This document shows, piece after piece, positions 13,289-28,389 of a stretch of 64,000 nt of DNA. Origin of the DNA: Uranotaenia lowii (taxonomy: Eukaryota; Arthropoda; Insecta; Diptera; Culicidae); contig NC_073693.1 of NCBI RefSeq assembly GCF_029784155.1, forward strand, positions 162,918,031 to 162,982,030, given 5' to 3'. Made by a program: the position numbers and the translations under genes. Every line of letters starts with the position of its first letter. The first letter of the stretch is position 1. Under the pieces are notes generated by a model. It ran no database searches, had not been told where the DNA came from, and worked only from the letters and a program-made list of their open reading frames with translations.

Positions 13289-14880
13289 TGTTCAGGTTTT
13301 AAAGGAAGTTTTCCATTTTTGGATACTTGATTTCTAGGCTCGATGAATTATTAAATGTGAAAACTATTACATTTACGAACGCGTTGAATCACAAAATAAA
13401 AGGTGCAGTAGGAGTGATAAGAAAATTCCGACTTTCAGGACGCAAGTGCGTGTAATGTGTCATTAGATACTGCGACCTAAAATTTTTGTTGTTTCCCAGT
13501 TACATTCCTTAGGCGACGATATGATAAACCAGTTCAAAACTGGATGGAATTCCCTCGATCAAATCTAAATGAGGGCTGTGCGTAAGCTTGTTTGCAGCTG
13601 ACTGGTTGATATTCCCGTATGCTTCATCATCATCATTTGCTGCTCATTTCTCCCATTCTAAACAAACAGAATCTCGCCCAGCGTCTAATAACACGCGTTG
13701 ATCAGCTGACAAAACGTCGACCAGCACATAAAGAAGAAAGAAAGCGTTTAAATAAGGGAGAACACCACTCCACTTGTACTGAGTAGGTAGACTAGACAGC
13801 TTAGGGCAGGCATGTGGTGAGCTTAGCGATACATTTTATATTGCTTGAAATAGCTAACCGATCACGTGGTTAAAGCATGTTTTGGGTTCCGGCCGGAGTG
13901 ATATTCTCTCATCGTTTCGTCGTTAACACACTCATCCACGATCGATAGAAGGGAGCATAAAAATGCAGAAGTGAGCATAGGGAGGAATTCAAAATATTTG
14001 ATGGACAGATTTTTGACATTGGATACTGGTTGTGGAAGGATGGTAGATAAGAGCTCTAAGGATTTTTAATATTTATGCTTACACAGGGATTTCTCATGAT
14101 TTCTTAGGTGGAAGATAAATTAAGCTTTGATTGCATATATTATACATAACGATCTCAAATCGAATAATCAGACGAATCAAATCAATAGAAAATAAAATAA
14201 TCAAAATTTTAATGATAAAATATGTATTATCAAATTAAATTAAATAAAATGATCGACATTAGTTACACGATCAAAATTACCACAACGATCAAGATATGCA
14301 CAATGATAAAAAAACCAAAATGATTAAAACATCTCAATGATAAATATGTCGACAATATTGAAATGGTCAAAATGTTTTTCGAAAAATATTGATCGTTTAA
14401 TTAAAATGCTGTTATTTGCCTGATTGGTGACATTAATAGAAAGGTTCTAAATTTTCAAAATAATCGAATAATCATAATGATCAAAGGGATAAAGCTTCTA
14501 AAATGATAAAAATGATATAAATAAATCAATGATAATGATAAAATGAGATTCCAGACAAAGCAAGTGAGCTTTTTTACATCTTCACTCAAAAATTTCAATT
14601 CAAAGCACATTTTGATGATTCAGTAAGGTTATTTGAGAGTAGGTAATTTAAGAGTAACAATCTTGACTAAAAGCTTGAAAAATTATTCCAAGTACAGAAT
14701 TTTACTTAAATTTTTCCAAATTTTCTCGGTTATTGATAGAAATTCCGTTCTGAATATAAAATTGTTAATGCGATTAAATGTTCTGGTTAAATAATATACA
14801 AATCAAAATTGAATTTCTGTTTCAAATTTTGCATCCAGTTTCGGAAATTTGATTTTCAATTCCAACCATGATTACAAATC

Positions 14881-15494
14881 TATATACAGACTCCGTTCGT
14901 TTTTGGCAACATTCGATTTTGGCAACATTCGATTTTGGCAACATCCGATTTTGGCACATGTGCCAAAATCGAACGGTTTTTAGAAACGACATGACCTTTT
15001 CGTTTTCTGTATAACAGGACCAATATAATTGAGACAAAAACCAAAAATACGTTTTTACGTTCAGAAATGGTGATAGAATACAACAACAAAAACAAAACTT
15101 TTTTTAAAAATTTATAAAGTACTCAAAAATTACAAAAAGATGAAAAATTCAAAAAGTTAAAAAACAAATTCAAACAAAAGACTGAAAATGATAAAAAACA
15201 ACTTGAAAATGATGAAGAATGATGAAAACTGCAAATGAAACAAATGAAAACAAACATTCTAAACAAAATAAGAAAAGTGCAAAATGCATCAAAAACATGA
15301 TGAAAAAAATTAGAAATTATTTCAAATGGTCGGCAATTGACTAAAAATATCGTTTTTAATAATAATAACAACTATTTTGTAAAAATAACTGAAAAAAAAA
15401 TTGAGAAAAAAAACCGTTCGATTTTGGCAACATTCGATTTTGGCAACACAAAATGTACGGGCGTGTTGCCAAAATCGAACGGGGTCTGTATATA
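14881..15494. mobile_element. 614-bp MITE nested in arm A, TIR with 'cgattttggcaac' repeats
   Basis: Ends are inverted matches: tatatacagactccgttcg on the left against tatatacagaccccgttcg on the reversed right end. Next to the ends the word cgattttggcaac is repeated, three times in tandem on the left and as a hairpin pair on the right. The interior is AT-rich with no transposase. The flanking TA bases suggest a TA target site. Copies in the other arms lie at 21577-22194 and 28390-29003. Confidence 0.75.
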
Positions 15495-15507
15495 AAAAGC
15501 GATTTCT

Positions 15508-15547
15508 GTATGTTTGTTTGTTTGTTTGTTTGTTTGTTTGTTTGTCC
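15508..15547. repeat. (GTTT)n microsatellite
   Basis: A run of about nine gttt/tttg units directly follows tatataaaaagcgatttctg. The sequence after it (cctctatagactcagccgtc) opens the tandem array below. The same microsatellite appears reversed in the other arms near 21530-21560 and 28340-28372. Confidence 0.85.
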
Positions 15548-15659
15548 TCTATAGACTCAGCCGTCTTAAGAGCTAGAGATCTGAAATTTGGCATGAATGC
15601 TCATTAGGACCAGGAATGATGAAAAATGTTTTCAGATTTTCGGATGACCCTTTCTGAAG

Positions 15660-16173
15660 GGGGCCGTCCAAACAAGACAAATATTGTTTTCGCGATATTG
15701 ACGTTATTTTTCGTCGGATTGTGTTGAAAATTTGCACATGAGTGTTTTGAAAGACGAGCAATCGATTTCAGGTGTCAAATTTCAAGTAAAGGGTCAGCCA
15801 AAGGGGTCGTCCATATTAACTGTTCGCTGTTTTTGTGATATTGACGTTGTTATATATCGTATTCAGATGAAAATTAGTACACGAGAGTTTTGAGTGACGT
15901 GCAATCGATTTGAGGCATCAAATTCAGTGTAAAGAGCCGGCAAAAGGGGTCGTCCATATTAACTTTTCACTATCTTAGTGATATTGACGTTTTTATACAT
16001 CGTATAGGGATGAAAATTTGCACATAAGAGTTATTAAAGACAAATAATTGATTTCACTTATCCAAATTTAGACACGAATGCCATAATGATGGTAAAGTGT
16101 CAAAAATAAAACCTAAAAAAAACTTATCCCAATTATAATCAGGGGTCAGCCAAAGAGGTCGTCCATATAGCTT
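15660..16173. repeat. Tandem array of about 143-bp units in arm A
   Basis: Units begin with gggg(t/c)cgtcc at 15660, 15803 and 15946, a spacing of exactly 143 bp each time. A partial fourth start (gaggtcgtccatata) is at about 16155. Each unit shares gatattgacgtt, then gaaaattngcaca, then caatcgattt. The units are diverged from each other by substitutions, so the array is old. No coding potential is evident. Confidence 0.75.
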
Positions 16174-16198
16174 TCAAGTCCTCTAAGGCAGCGGGCAT

Positions 16199-16211
16199 GA
16201 GATCGAATCCC
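16199..16211 (+). promoter_or_regulatory. Pol III B-box-like motif
   Basis: gagatcgaatccc closely fits the tRNA B-box consensus and is followed by ggtcacgac. It is embedded in a repeat whose flank (catagtacactttctgtgg) continues after the insertion at 16224-17275. This fits a tRNA-derived SINE split by the insertion; no convincing A box was found upstream. Confidence 0.35.
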
Positions 16212-16223
16212 GGTCACGACATA

Positions 16224-17275
16224 CAGTAGTTTCTCGTTTTTATCACTATTCGATTATATCAATACTCGCCAAATTCACGCTCGATTTTATCACGGTTATT
16301 GTTTCGATTTTATCACGATTTTTAAAAAATCATTCAGAAACCATTACCAGGTGCTTAATTTTCATTCAAAAGCATAGAGCGTCTTTGTTTATGCTATTTT
16401 TTATGGTTTATGTTAAAGTATATAACGATAATATCAAAATGCCATTGAACTGCTTATTTTATCTATATAGTGTTTAAAATCGTCATTTGGATTTTTAAAA
16501 CGCTTGTAATAATCGACACAAGTATTTTAACGTCACGCTGATGCTAGTGTTGTTACTTGGGTTGGTTAGTCGCTTTTTAAAATTAAACTTTTTTGGTTAT
16601 GCGAATCATATAAAAATGTGGGTGAATTTAAGCGTTTTTGAAAAGAGATAAGTGTCTCTGATTTCTTTGTTGATATTGTTTATTTTAAAGGGTGGCGTGC
16701 GTAATCCTCATTTGGATAGCCTTTAGTATTGTCTGAATGGATAATTTTGGAAGAATAAAATGAAATTCTGCTAGCTTTGTCTGAAAATATGACTAAGATT
16801 TCTGTTTTTCTACGTATAAAGACAAAAGATTATCTGCCCATAAAGCAAATTTTGAGAAACACACTGAAAAAGTCTAAGATGAGCAAATTTAAAAAAAAAA
16901 TTTTTTTTAAATCGAAATAAGAGATAACGACTGTTAAATTTCCATCAAAACAAAATAATTCACTTTAATTAGATGTAGACTATCAAATGGATATACAACA
17001 TGGTTTTATTTCAAGAAAAAGCTTAAAAATTTGATTAAGAGAAGAATAATTTGAACTGAAAACGATCCTTTTTGTTTAGTAATCTTTGATAATTATTCCT
17101 TATGATCAAAATTTATTGCTACAAAACGTTTCCACTTCTGAAAATATTATAAATTATTGATTAAAGCCAGTAAATATACTTTTTTCTACTTCAATTTTTA
17201 GTTTCGCCAAATTCACGGTTTCGCCATATTCACGCCGAAATTTTTTTTGACCGTGATAAAATCGAAAAACTACTG
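16224..17275. mobile_element. 1,052-bp TA-flanked element, pogo/Tc1-like ends, no transposase
   Basis: The ends are cagtagtttctcgtttttat and, reversed from the right, cagtagtttttcgattttat, both followed by cac. Each end abuts TA (16222-16223 and 17276-17277). Subterminal copies of gattttatcac and gccaaattcacg lie in both ends. No transposase frame exists. The CAGT ends plus TA duplication are typical of the Tc1/mariner/pogo group. Removing it would join two halves of the repeat that carries the B-box-like motif. Copies lie at 19800-20851 and 26609-27660. Confidence 0.85.
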
Positions 17276-17898
17276 TACATAGTACACTTTCTGTGGATTG
17301 GTGGTTCGTTTGTAAGATGCAAGCCATCATATCCTAGAGAGATGTACGCTTAGAGTTAAGAAAAAGGAATCTCTACGAGGAAACATCAAGTTTCATAGAG
17401 ATCATGTAGGTATGTGTTTGTGTTCGTTTAATATATATATACTAGCTGATCCCATACGAACTCCGTTTCGCATTTAATTTAGAATATGTCAGAAACAGTT
17501 CGAATGAATGTCAATTGCCAGGCATTTTCAGAAGCGTTTCCAAATACATTGTTAGGCAATAATTAAAAAAATGTTGAACACGTAATATGAATGATCACTT
17601 TTTTCTGTCGTATGCTACTAAATTTGAAATCAGGAATCAATAGAGCGTGCCAAAAAAAACTCCGTATATGAATTTTCGTCTCGATGCGATACGAAATTAT
17701 TGCAAAAAAAAATATCTGTTAATACGGAAAACCCCCTTTTTTTTAAAACGTTCACACACACAAAGGATCTCAGTGAAACTTCATGATTCTTAGAAGAGAT
17801 CTTCTTTCCTTAACTCTAAGCGTACATTTTTCGAAGTTATGATGGCAAGTATCTTACAAATGCTAAAACCACCAGACCACAGAAAGTGGTACTATGTA
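17276..17898. repeat. Foldback repeat with about 150-bp diverged inverted ends
   Basis: 17276-17429 and 17749-17898 are diverged inverted copies. Shared words include actttctgtgg, tttgtaagat, gccatcata and gtacgcttagagttaag. Between them lies actagctgatcccatacgaa, resembling the element end seen at 34884. It may be a foldback MITE or two SINE tails in opposite orientation. Copies lie in the other arms. Confidence 0.6.
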
Positions 17899-18220
17899 TT
17901 AGACTGGCCCAAATTTGTATGGGATGATTTTTACAAAAAAAAATTTCAACGCGGCACCCCCTAGATTGGTGCATTTAGGTGAAAAAATGACTTTCTGAAA
18001 GTTTCAGGTCATTTGGTAGAAGCACGAGCTGGCGCAAAGGACTTGAAATTTGTATGGAGATTTTCGGAAAAATGTATGAAAAATCGACATACTTTCACTC
18101 TTTGTGTTCTAAAATATGTGTCCTTTGATGTATCGTTAACGGTGTATGGGCTAATAATCGCACTAACTTGATCGCATCGTCACACAATGAGAATAACAAA
18201 TAGAAAGTAGTAAGTAGTAA

Positions 18221-18708
<488 letters not shown>

Positions 18709-19799
18709 CCAAAATTCAGCCTCTGTGCCAATGGCGTGTAGTCAATTACATAGCATCATCGGTACAAGAAGATAACGCGACCGGTGCTGATTCGATTAGC
18801 TCCCACCGGCATTAACCTCCTAAGTTAACCGAATTGCGTATGTCTGAAAGAAACTTACTACTTACTACTTTCTATTTGTTATTCTCATTGTGTGACGATG
18901 CGATCAAGTTAGTGCGATTATTAGCCCATACACCGTTAACGATACATCAAAGGACACATATTTTAGAACACAAAGAGTGAAAGTATGTCGATTTTTCATA
19001 CATTTTTCCGAAAATCTCCATACAAATTTCAAGTCCTTTGCGCCAGCTCGTGCTTCTACCAAATGACCTGAAACTTTCAGAAAGTCATTTTTTCACCTAA
19101 ATGCACCAATCTAGGGGGTGCCGCGTTGAAATTTTTTTTTGTAAAAATCATCCCATACAAATTTGGGCCAGTCTAATACATAGTACCACTTTCTGTGGTC
19201 TGGTGGTTTTAGCATTTGTAAGATACTTGCCATCATAACTTCGAAAAATGTACGCTTAGAGTTAAGGAAAGAAGATCTCTTCTAAGAATCATGAAGTTTC
19301 ACTGAGATCCTTTGTGTGTGTGAACGTTTTAAAAAAAAGGGGGTTTTCCGTATTAACAGATATTTTTTTTTGCAATAATTTCGTATCGCATCGAGACGAA
19401 AATTCATATACGGAGTTTTTTTTGGCACGCTCTATTGATTCCTGATTTCAAATTTAGTAGCATACGACAGAAAAAAGTGATCATTCATATTACGTGTTCA
19501 ACATTTTTTTAATTATTGCCTAACAATGTATTTGGAAACGCTTCTGAAAATGCCTGGCAATTGACATTCATTCGAACTGTTTCTGACATATTCTAAATTA
19601 AATGCGAAACGGAGTTCGTATGGGATCAGCTAGTATATATATATTAAACGAACACAAACACATACCTACATGATCTCTATGAAACTTGATGTTTCCTCGT
19701 AGAGATTCCTTTTTCTTAACTCTAAGCGTACATCTCTCTAGGATATGATGGCTTGCATCTTACAAACGAACCACCAATCCACAGAAAGTGTACTATGTA

Positions 19800-20851
19800 C
19801 AGTAGTTTTTCGATTTTATCACGGTCAAAAAAAAATTTCGGCGTGAATATGGCGAAACCGTGAATTTGGCGAAACTAAAAATTGAAGTAGAAAAAAGTAT
19901 ATTTACTGGCTTTAATCAATAATTTATAATATTTTCAGAAGTGGAAACGTTTTGTAGCAATAAATTTTGATCATAAGGAATAATTATCAAAGATTACTAA
20001 ACAAAAAGGATCGTTTTCAGTTCAAATTATTCTTCTCTTAATCAAATTTTTAAGCTTTTTCTTGAAATAAAACCATGTTGTATATCCATTTGATAGTCTA
20101 CATCTAATTAAAGTGAATTATTTTGTTTTGATGGAAATTTAACAGTCGTTATCTCTTATTTCGATTTAAAAAAATTTTTTTTTTAAATTTGCTCATCTTA
20201 GACTTTTTCAGTGTGTTTCTCAAAATTTGCTTTATGGGCAGATAATCTTTTGTCTTTATACGTAGAAAAACAGAAATCTTAGTCATATTTTCAGACAAAG
20301 CTAGCAGAATTTCATTTTATTCTTCCAAAATTATCCATTCAGACAATACTAAAGGCTATCCAAATGAGGATTACGCACGCCACCCTTTAAAATAAACAAT
20401 ATCAACAAAGAAATCAGAGACACTTATCTCTTTTCAAAAACGCTTAAATTCACCCACATTTTTATATGATTCGCATAACCAAAAAAGTTTAATTTTAAAA
20501 AGCGACTAACCAACCCAAGTAACAACACTAGCATCAGCGTGACGTTAAAATACTTGTGTCGATTATTACAAGCGTTTTAAAAATCCAAATGACGATTTTA
20601 AACACTATATAGATAAAATAAGCAGTTCAATGGCATTTTGATATTATCGTTATATACTTTAACATAAACCATAAAAAATAGCATAAACAAAGACGCTCTA
20701 TGCTTTTGAATGAAAATTAAGCACCTGGTAATGGTTTCTGAATGATTTTTTAAAAATCGTGATAAAATCGAAACAATAACCGTGATAAAATCGAGCGTGA
20801 ATTTGGCGAGTATTGATATAATCGAATAGTGATAAAAACGAGAAACTACTG
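19800..20851. mobile_element. Copy of the 1,052-bp TA-flanked element (arm A'1)
   Basis: Reverse-complement counterpart of 16224-17275, at the homologous position and with the same TA flanks. Confidence 0.85.
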
Positions 20852-21576
20852 TATGTCGTGACCGGGATTCGATCTCATGCCCGCTGCCTTAGAGGACTTG
20901 AAAGCTATATGGACGACCTCTTTGGCTGACCCCTGATTATAATTGGGATAAGTTTTTTTTAGGTTTTATTTTTGACACTTTACCATCATTATGGCATTCG
21001 TGTCTAAATTTGGATAAGTGAAATCAATATTTGTCTTTAATAACTCTTATGTGCAAATTTTCATCCCTATACGATGTATAAAAACGTCAATATCACTAAG
21101 ATAGTGAAAAGTTAATATGGACGACCCCTTTGCCGGCTCTTTACACTGAATTTGATGCCTCAAATCGATTGCACGTCACTCAAAACTCTCGTGTACTAAT
21201 TTTCATCTGAATACGATATATAACAACGTCAATATCACAAAAACAGCGAACAGTTAATATGGACGACCCTTTGGCTGACCCTTTACTTGAAATTTGACAC
21301 CTGAAATCGATTGCTCGTCTTTCAAAACACTCATGTGCAAATTTTCAACACAATCCGACGAAAAATAACGTCAATATCGCGAAAACAATATTTGTCTTGT
21401 TTGGACGGCCCCCTTCAGAAAGGGTCATCCGAAAATCTGAAAACATTTTTCATCATTCCTGGTCCTAATGAGCATTCATGCCAATTTCAGATCTCTAGCT
21501 CTTAAGACGGCTGAGTCTATAGAGGACAAACAAACAAACAAACAAACAAACAAACAAACATACAGAAATCGCTTTT

Positions 21577-22194
21577 TATATACAGACCCCGTTCGATTTT
21601 GGCAACACGCCCGTACATTTTGTGTTGCCAAAATCGAATGTTGCCAAAATCGAACGGTTTTTTTTCTCAATTTTTTTTTCAGTTATTTTTACAAAATAGT
21701 TGTTATTATTATTAAAAACGATATTTTTAGTCAATTGCCGACCATTTGAAATAATTTCTAATTTTTTTTCATCATGTTTTTGATGCATTTTGCACTTTTC
21801 TTATTTTGTTTAGAATGTTTGTTTTCATTTGTTTCATTTGCAGTTTTCATCATTCTTCATCATTTTCAAGTTGTTTTTTATCATTTTCAGTCTTTTGTTT
21901 GAATTTGTTTTTTAACTTTTTGAATTTTTCATCTTTTTGTAATTTTTGAGTACTTTATAAATTTTTAAAAAAAGTTTTGTTTTTGTTGTTGTATTCTATC
22001 ACCATTTCTGAACGTAAAAACGTATTTTTGGTTTTTGTCTCAATTATATTGGTCCTGTTATACAGAAAACGAAAAGGTATTCATGTCGTTTCTAAAAACC
22101 GTTCGATTTTGGCACATGTGCCAAAATCGGATGTTGCCAAAATCGAATGTTGCCAAAATCGAATGTTGCCAAAAACGAACGGAGTCTGTATATA
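21577..22194. mobile_element. Copy of the 'cgattttggcaac' MITE (arm A'1)
   Basis: Reverse-complement counterpart of 14881-15494. It is slightly longer because of a three-base insertion and homopolymer differences. Confidence 0.75.
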
Positions 22195-23785
22195 GATTTG
22201 TAATCATGGTTGGAATTGAAAATCAAATTTCCGAAACTGGATGCAAAATTTGAAACAGAAATTCAATTTTGATTTGTATATTATTTAACCAGAACATTTA
22301 ATCGCATTAACAATTTTTATATTCAGAACGGAATTTCTATCAATAACCGAGAAAATTTGGAAAAATTTAAGTAAAATTCTGTACTTGGAATAATTTTCAA
22401 GCTTTTAGTCAAGATTGTTACTCTTAAATTACCTACTCTCAAATAACCTTACTGAATCATCAAAATGTGCTTTGAATTGAAATTTTTGAGTGAAGATGTA
22501 AAAAAGCTCACTTGCTTTGTCTGGAATCTCATTTTATCATTATCATTGATTTATTTATATCATTTTTATCATTTTAGAAGCTTTATCCCTTTGATCATTA
22601 TGATTATTCGATTATTTTGAAAATTTAGAACCTTTCTATTAATGTCACCAATCAGGCAAATAACAGCATTTTTAATTAAACGATCAATATTTTTCGAAAA
22701 ACATTTTGACCATTTCAATATTGTCGACATATTTATCATTGAGATGTTTTAATCATTTTGGTTTTTTTATCATTGTGCATATCTTGATCGTTGTGGTAAT
22801 TTTGATCGTGTAACTAATGTCGATCATTTTATTTAATTTAATTTGATAATACATATTTTATCATTAAAATTTTGATTATTTTATTTTCTATTGATTTGAT
22901 TCGTCTGATTATTCGATTTGAGATCGTTATGTATAATATATGCAATCAAAGCTTATTTATCTTCCACCTAAGAAATCATGAGAAATCCCTGTGTAAGCAT
23001 AAATATTAAAAATCCTTAGAGCTCTTATCTACCATCCTTCCACAACCAGTATCCAATGTCAAAAATCTGTCCATCAAATATTTTGAATTCCTCCCTATGC
23101 TCACTTCTGCATTTTTATGCTCCCTTCTATCGATCGTGGATGAGTGTGTTAACGACGAAACGATGAGAGAATATCACTCCGGCCGGAACCAAAACATGCT
23201 TTAACCACGTGATCGGTTAGCTATTTCAAGCAATATAAAATGTATCGCTAAGCTCACCACATGCCTGCCCTAAGCTGTCTAGTCTACCTACTCAGTACAA
23301 GTGGAGTGGTGTTCTCCCTTATTTAAACGCTTTCTTTCTTCTTTATGTGCTGGTCGACGTTTTGTCAGCTGATCAACGCGTGTTATTAGACGCTGGGCGA
23401 GATTCTGTTTGTTTAGAATGGGAGAAATGAGCAGCAAATGATGATGATGAAGCATACGGGAATATCAACCAGTCAGCTGCAAACAAGCTTACGCACAGCC
23501 CTCATTTAGATTTGATCGAGGGAATTCCATCCAGTTTTGAACTGGTTTATCATATCGTCGCCTAAGGAATGTAACTGGGAAACAACAAAAATTTTAGGTC
23601 GCAGTATCTAATGACACATTACACGCACTTGCGTCCTGAAAGTCGGAATTTTCTTATCACTCCTACTGCACCTTTTATTTTGTGATTCAACGCGTTCGTA
23701 AATGTAATAGTTTTCACATTTAATAATTCATCGAGCCTAGAAATCAAGTATCCAAAAATGGAAAACTTCCTTTAAAACCTGAACA

Positions 23786-23848
23786 ACAGGCGATATATCA
23801 ACAATGACAAGATTCCAACATTTATTATATATATATATATATATATTA
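23786..23848. repeat. Left half of a hairpin with truncated (TA)n, ending at the gap
   Basis: Reads acaggcgatatatcaacaat and onward to a short TA tract that runs into the N gap. The same sequence follows arm A'2 at 30596 onward, where the TA tract and the opposite hairpin half are complete. Confidence 0.85.
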
Positions 23849-24348
23849 NNNNNNNNNNNNNNNNNNNNNNNNNNNNNNNNNNNNNNNNNNNNNNNNNNNN
23901 NNNNNNNNNNNNNNNNNNNNNNNNNNNNNNNNNNNNNNNNNNNNNNNNNNNNNNNNNNNNNNNNNNNNNNNNNNNNNNNNNNNNNNNNNNNNNNNNNNNN
24001 NNNNNNNNNNNNNNNNNNNNNNNNNNNNNNNNNNNNNNNNNNNNNNNNNNNNNNNNNNNNNNNNNNNNNNNNNNNNNNNNNNNNNNNNNNNNNNNNNNNN
24101 NNNNNNNNNNNNNNNNNNNNNNNNNNNNNNNNNNNNNNNNNNNNNNNNNNNNNNNNNNNNNNNNNNNNNNNNNNNNNNNNNNNNNNNNNNNNNNNNNNNN
24201 NNNNNNNNNNNNNNNNNNNNNNNNNNNNNNNNNNNNNNNNNNNNNNNNNNNNNNNNNNNNNNNNNNNNNNNNNNNNNNNNNNNNNNNNNNNNNNNNNNNN
24301 NNNNNNNNNNNNNNNNNNNNNNNNNNNNNNNNNNNNNNNNNNNNNNNN
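23849..24348. other. Assembly gap of exactly 500 N
   Basis: An exact round number of N, as used for scaffold gaps of unknown size. It starts inside a (TA)n tract and ends in the middle of the arm sequence (equivalent to position 17556). Confidence 0.98.
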
Positions 24349-25517
<1,169 letters not shown>

Positions 25518-26608
25518 CCAAAATTCAGCCTCTGTGCCAATGGCGTGTAGTCAATTACATAGCATCATCGGTACAAGAAGATAACGCGACCGGTGCTGAT
25601 TCGATTAGCTCCCACCGGCATTAACCTCCTAAGTTAACCGAATTGCGTATGTCTGAAAGAAACTTACTACTTACTACTTTCTATTTGTTATTCTCATTGT
25701 GTGACGATGCGATCAAGTTAGTGCGATTATTAGCCCATACACCGTTAACGATACATCAAAGGACACATATTTTAGAACACAAAGAGTGAAAGTATGTCGA
25801 TTTTTCATACATTTTTCCGAAAATCTCCATACAAATTTCAAGTCCTTTGCGCCAGCTCGTGCTTCTACCAAATGACCTGAAACTTTCAGAAAGTCATTTT
25901 TTCACCTAAATGCACCAATCTAGGGGGTGCCGCGTTGAAATTTTTTTTTGTAAAAATCATCCCATACAAATTTGGGCCAGTCTAATACATAGTACCACTT
26001 TCTGTGGTCTGGTGGTTTTAGCATTTGTAAGATACTTGCCATCATAACTTCGAAAAATGTACGCTTAGAGTTAAGGAAAGAAGATCTCTTCTAAGAATCA
26101 TGAAGTTTCACTGAGATCCTTTGTGTGTGTGAACGTTTTAAAAAAAAGGGGGTTTTCCGTATTAACAGATATTTTTTTTTGCAATAATTTCGTATCGCAT
26201 CGAGACGAAAATTCATATACGGAGTTTTTTTTGGCACGCTCTATTGATTCCTGATTTCAAATTTAGTAGCATACGACAGAAAAAAGTGATCATTCATATT
26301 ACGTGTTCAACATTTTTTTAATTATTGCCTAACAATGTATTTGGAAACGCTTCTGAAAATGCCTGGCAATTGACATTCATTCGAACTGTTTCTGACATAT
26401 TCTAAATTAAATGCGAAACGGAGTTCGTATGGGATCAGCTAGTATATATATATTAAACGAACACAAACACATACCTACATGATCTCTATGAAACTTGATG
26501 TTTCCTCGTAGAGATTCCTTTTTCTTAACTCTAAGCGTACATCTCTCTAGGATATGATGGCTTGCATCTTACAAACGAACCACCAATCCACAGAAAGTGT
26601 ACTATGTA

Positions 26609-27660
26609 CAGTAGTTTTTCGATTTTATCACGGTCAAAAAAAATTTCGGCGTGAATATGGCGAAACCGTGAATTTGGCGAAACTAAAAATTGAAGTAGAA
26701 AAAAGTATATTTACTGGCTTTAATCAATAATTTATAATATTTTCAGAAGTGGAAACGTTTTGTAGCAATAAATTTTGATCATAAGGAATAATTATCAAAG
26801 ATTACTAAACAAAAAGGATCGTTTTCAGTTCAAATTATTCTTCTCTTAATCAAATTTTTAAGCTTTTTCTTGAAATAAAACCATGTTGTATATCCATTTG
26901 ATAGTCTACATCTAATTAAAGTGAATTATTTTGTTTTGATGGAAATTTAACAGTCGTTATCTCTTATTTCGATTTAAAAAAAATTTTTTTTTTAAATTTG
27001 CTCATCTTAGACTTTTTCAGTGTGTTTCTCAAAATTTGCTTTATGGGCAGATAATCTTTTGTCTTTATACGTAGAAAAACAGAAATCTTAGTCATATTTT
27101 CAGACAAAGCTAGCAGAATTTCATTTTATTCTTCCAAAATTATCCATTCAGACAATACTAAAGGCTATCCAAATGAGGATTACGCACGCCACCCTTTAAA
27201 ATAAACAATATCAACAAAGAAATCAGAGACACTTATCTCTTTTCAAAAACGCTTAAATTCACCCACATTTTTATATGATTCGCATAACCAAAAAAGTTTA
27301 ATTTTAAAAAGCGACTAACCAACCCAAGTAACAACACTAGCATCAGCGTGACGTTAAAATACTTGTGTCGATTATTACAAGCGTTTTAAAAATCCAAATG
27401 ACGATTTTAAACACTATATAGATAAAATAAGCAGTTCAATGGCATTTTGATATTATCGTTATATACTTTAACATAAACCATAAAAAATAGCATAAACAAA
27501 GACGCTCTATGCTTTTGAATGAAAATTAAGCACCTGGTAATGGTTTCTGAATGATTTTTTAAAAATCGTGATAAAATCGAAACAATAACCGTGATAAAAT
27601 CGAGCGTGAATTTGGCGAGTATTGATATAATCGAATAGTGATAAAAACGAGAAACTACTG
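26609..27660. mobile_element. Copy of the 1,052-bp TA-flanked element (arm A'2)
   Basis: Same length and ends as 16224-17275, in reverse orientation. Confidence 0.85.
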
Positions 27661-28389
27661 TATGTCGTGACCGGGATTCGATCTCATGCCCGCTGCCTTA
27701 GAGGACTTGAAAGCTATATGGACGACCTCTTTGGCTGACCCCTGATTATAATTGGGATAAGTTTTTTTTAGGTTTTATTTTTGACACTTTACCATCATTA
27801 TGGCATTCGTGTCTAAATTTGGATAAGTGAAATCAATTATTTGTCTTTAATAACTCTTATGTGCAAATTTTCATCCCTATACGATGTATAAAAACGTCAA
27901 TATCACTAAGATAGTGAAAAGTTAATATGGACGACCCCTTTTGCCGGCTCTTTACACTGAATTTGATGCCTCAAATCGATTGCACGTCACTCAAAACTCT
28001 CGTGTACTAATTTTCATCTGAATACGATATATAACAACGTCAATATCACAAAAACAGCGAACAGTTAATATGGACGACCCCTTTGGCTGACCCTTTACTT
28101 GAAATTTGACACCTGAAATCGATTGCTCGTCTTTCAAAACACTCATGTGCAAATTTTCAACACAATCCGACGAAAAATAACGTCAATATCGCGAAAACAA
28201 TATTTGTCTTGTTTGGACGGCCCCCTTCAGAAAGGGTCATCCGAAAATCTGAAAACATTTTTCATCATTCCTGGTCCTAATGAGCATTCATGCCAAATTT
28301 CAGATCTCTAGCTCTTAAGACGGCTGAGTCTATAGAGGACAAACAAACAAACAAACAAACAAACAAACAAACATACAGAAATCGCTTTT

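Noticed and set aside
15123..15371. Small Phe/Cys-rich open frames inside the arms
   Set aside because: They are translations of the AT-rich MITE interior, repeated in each arm only because the arm is duplicated.
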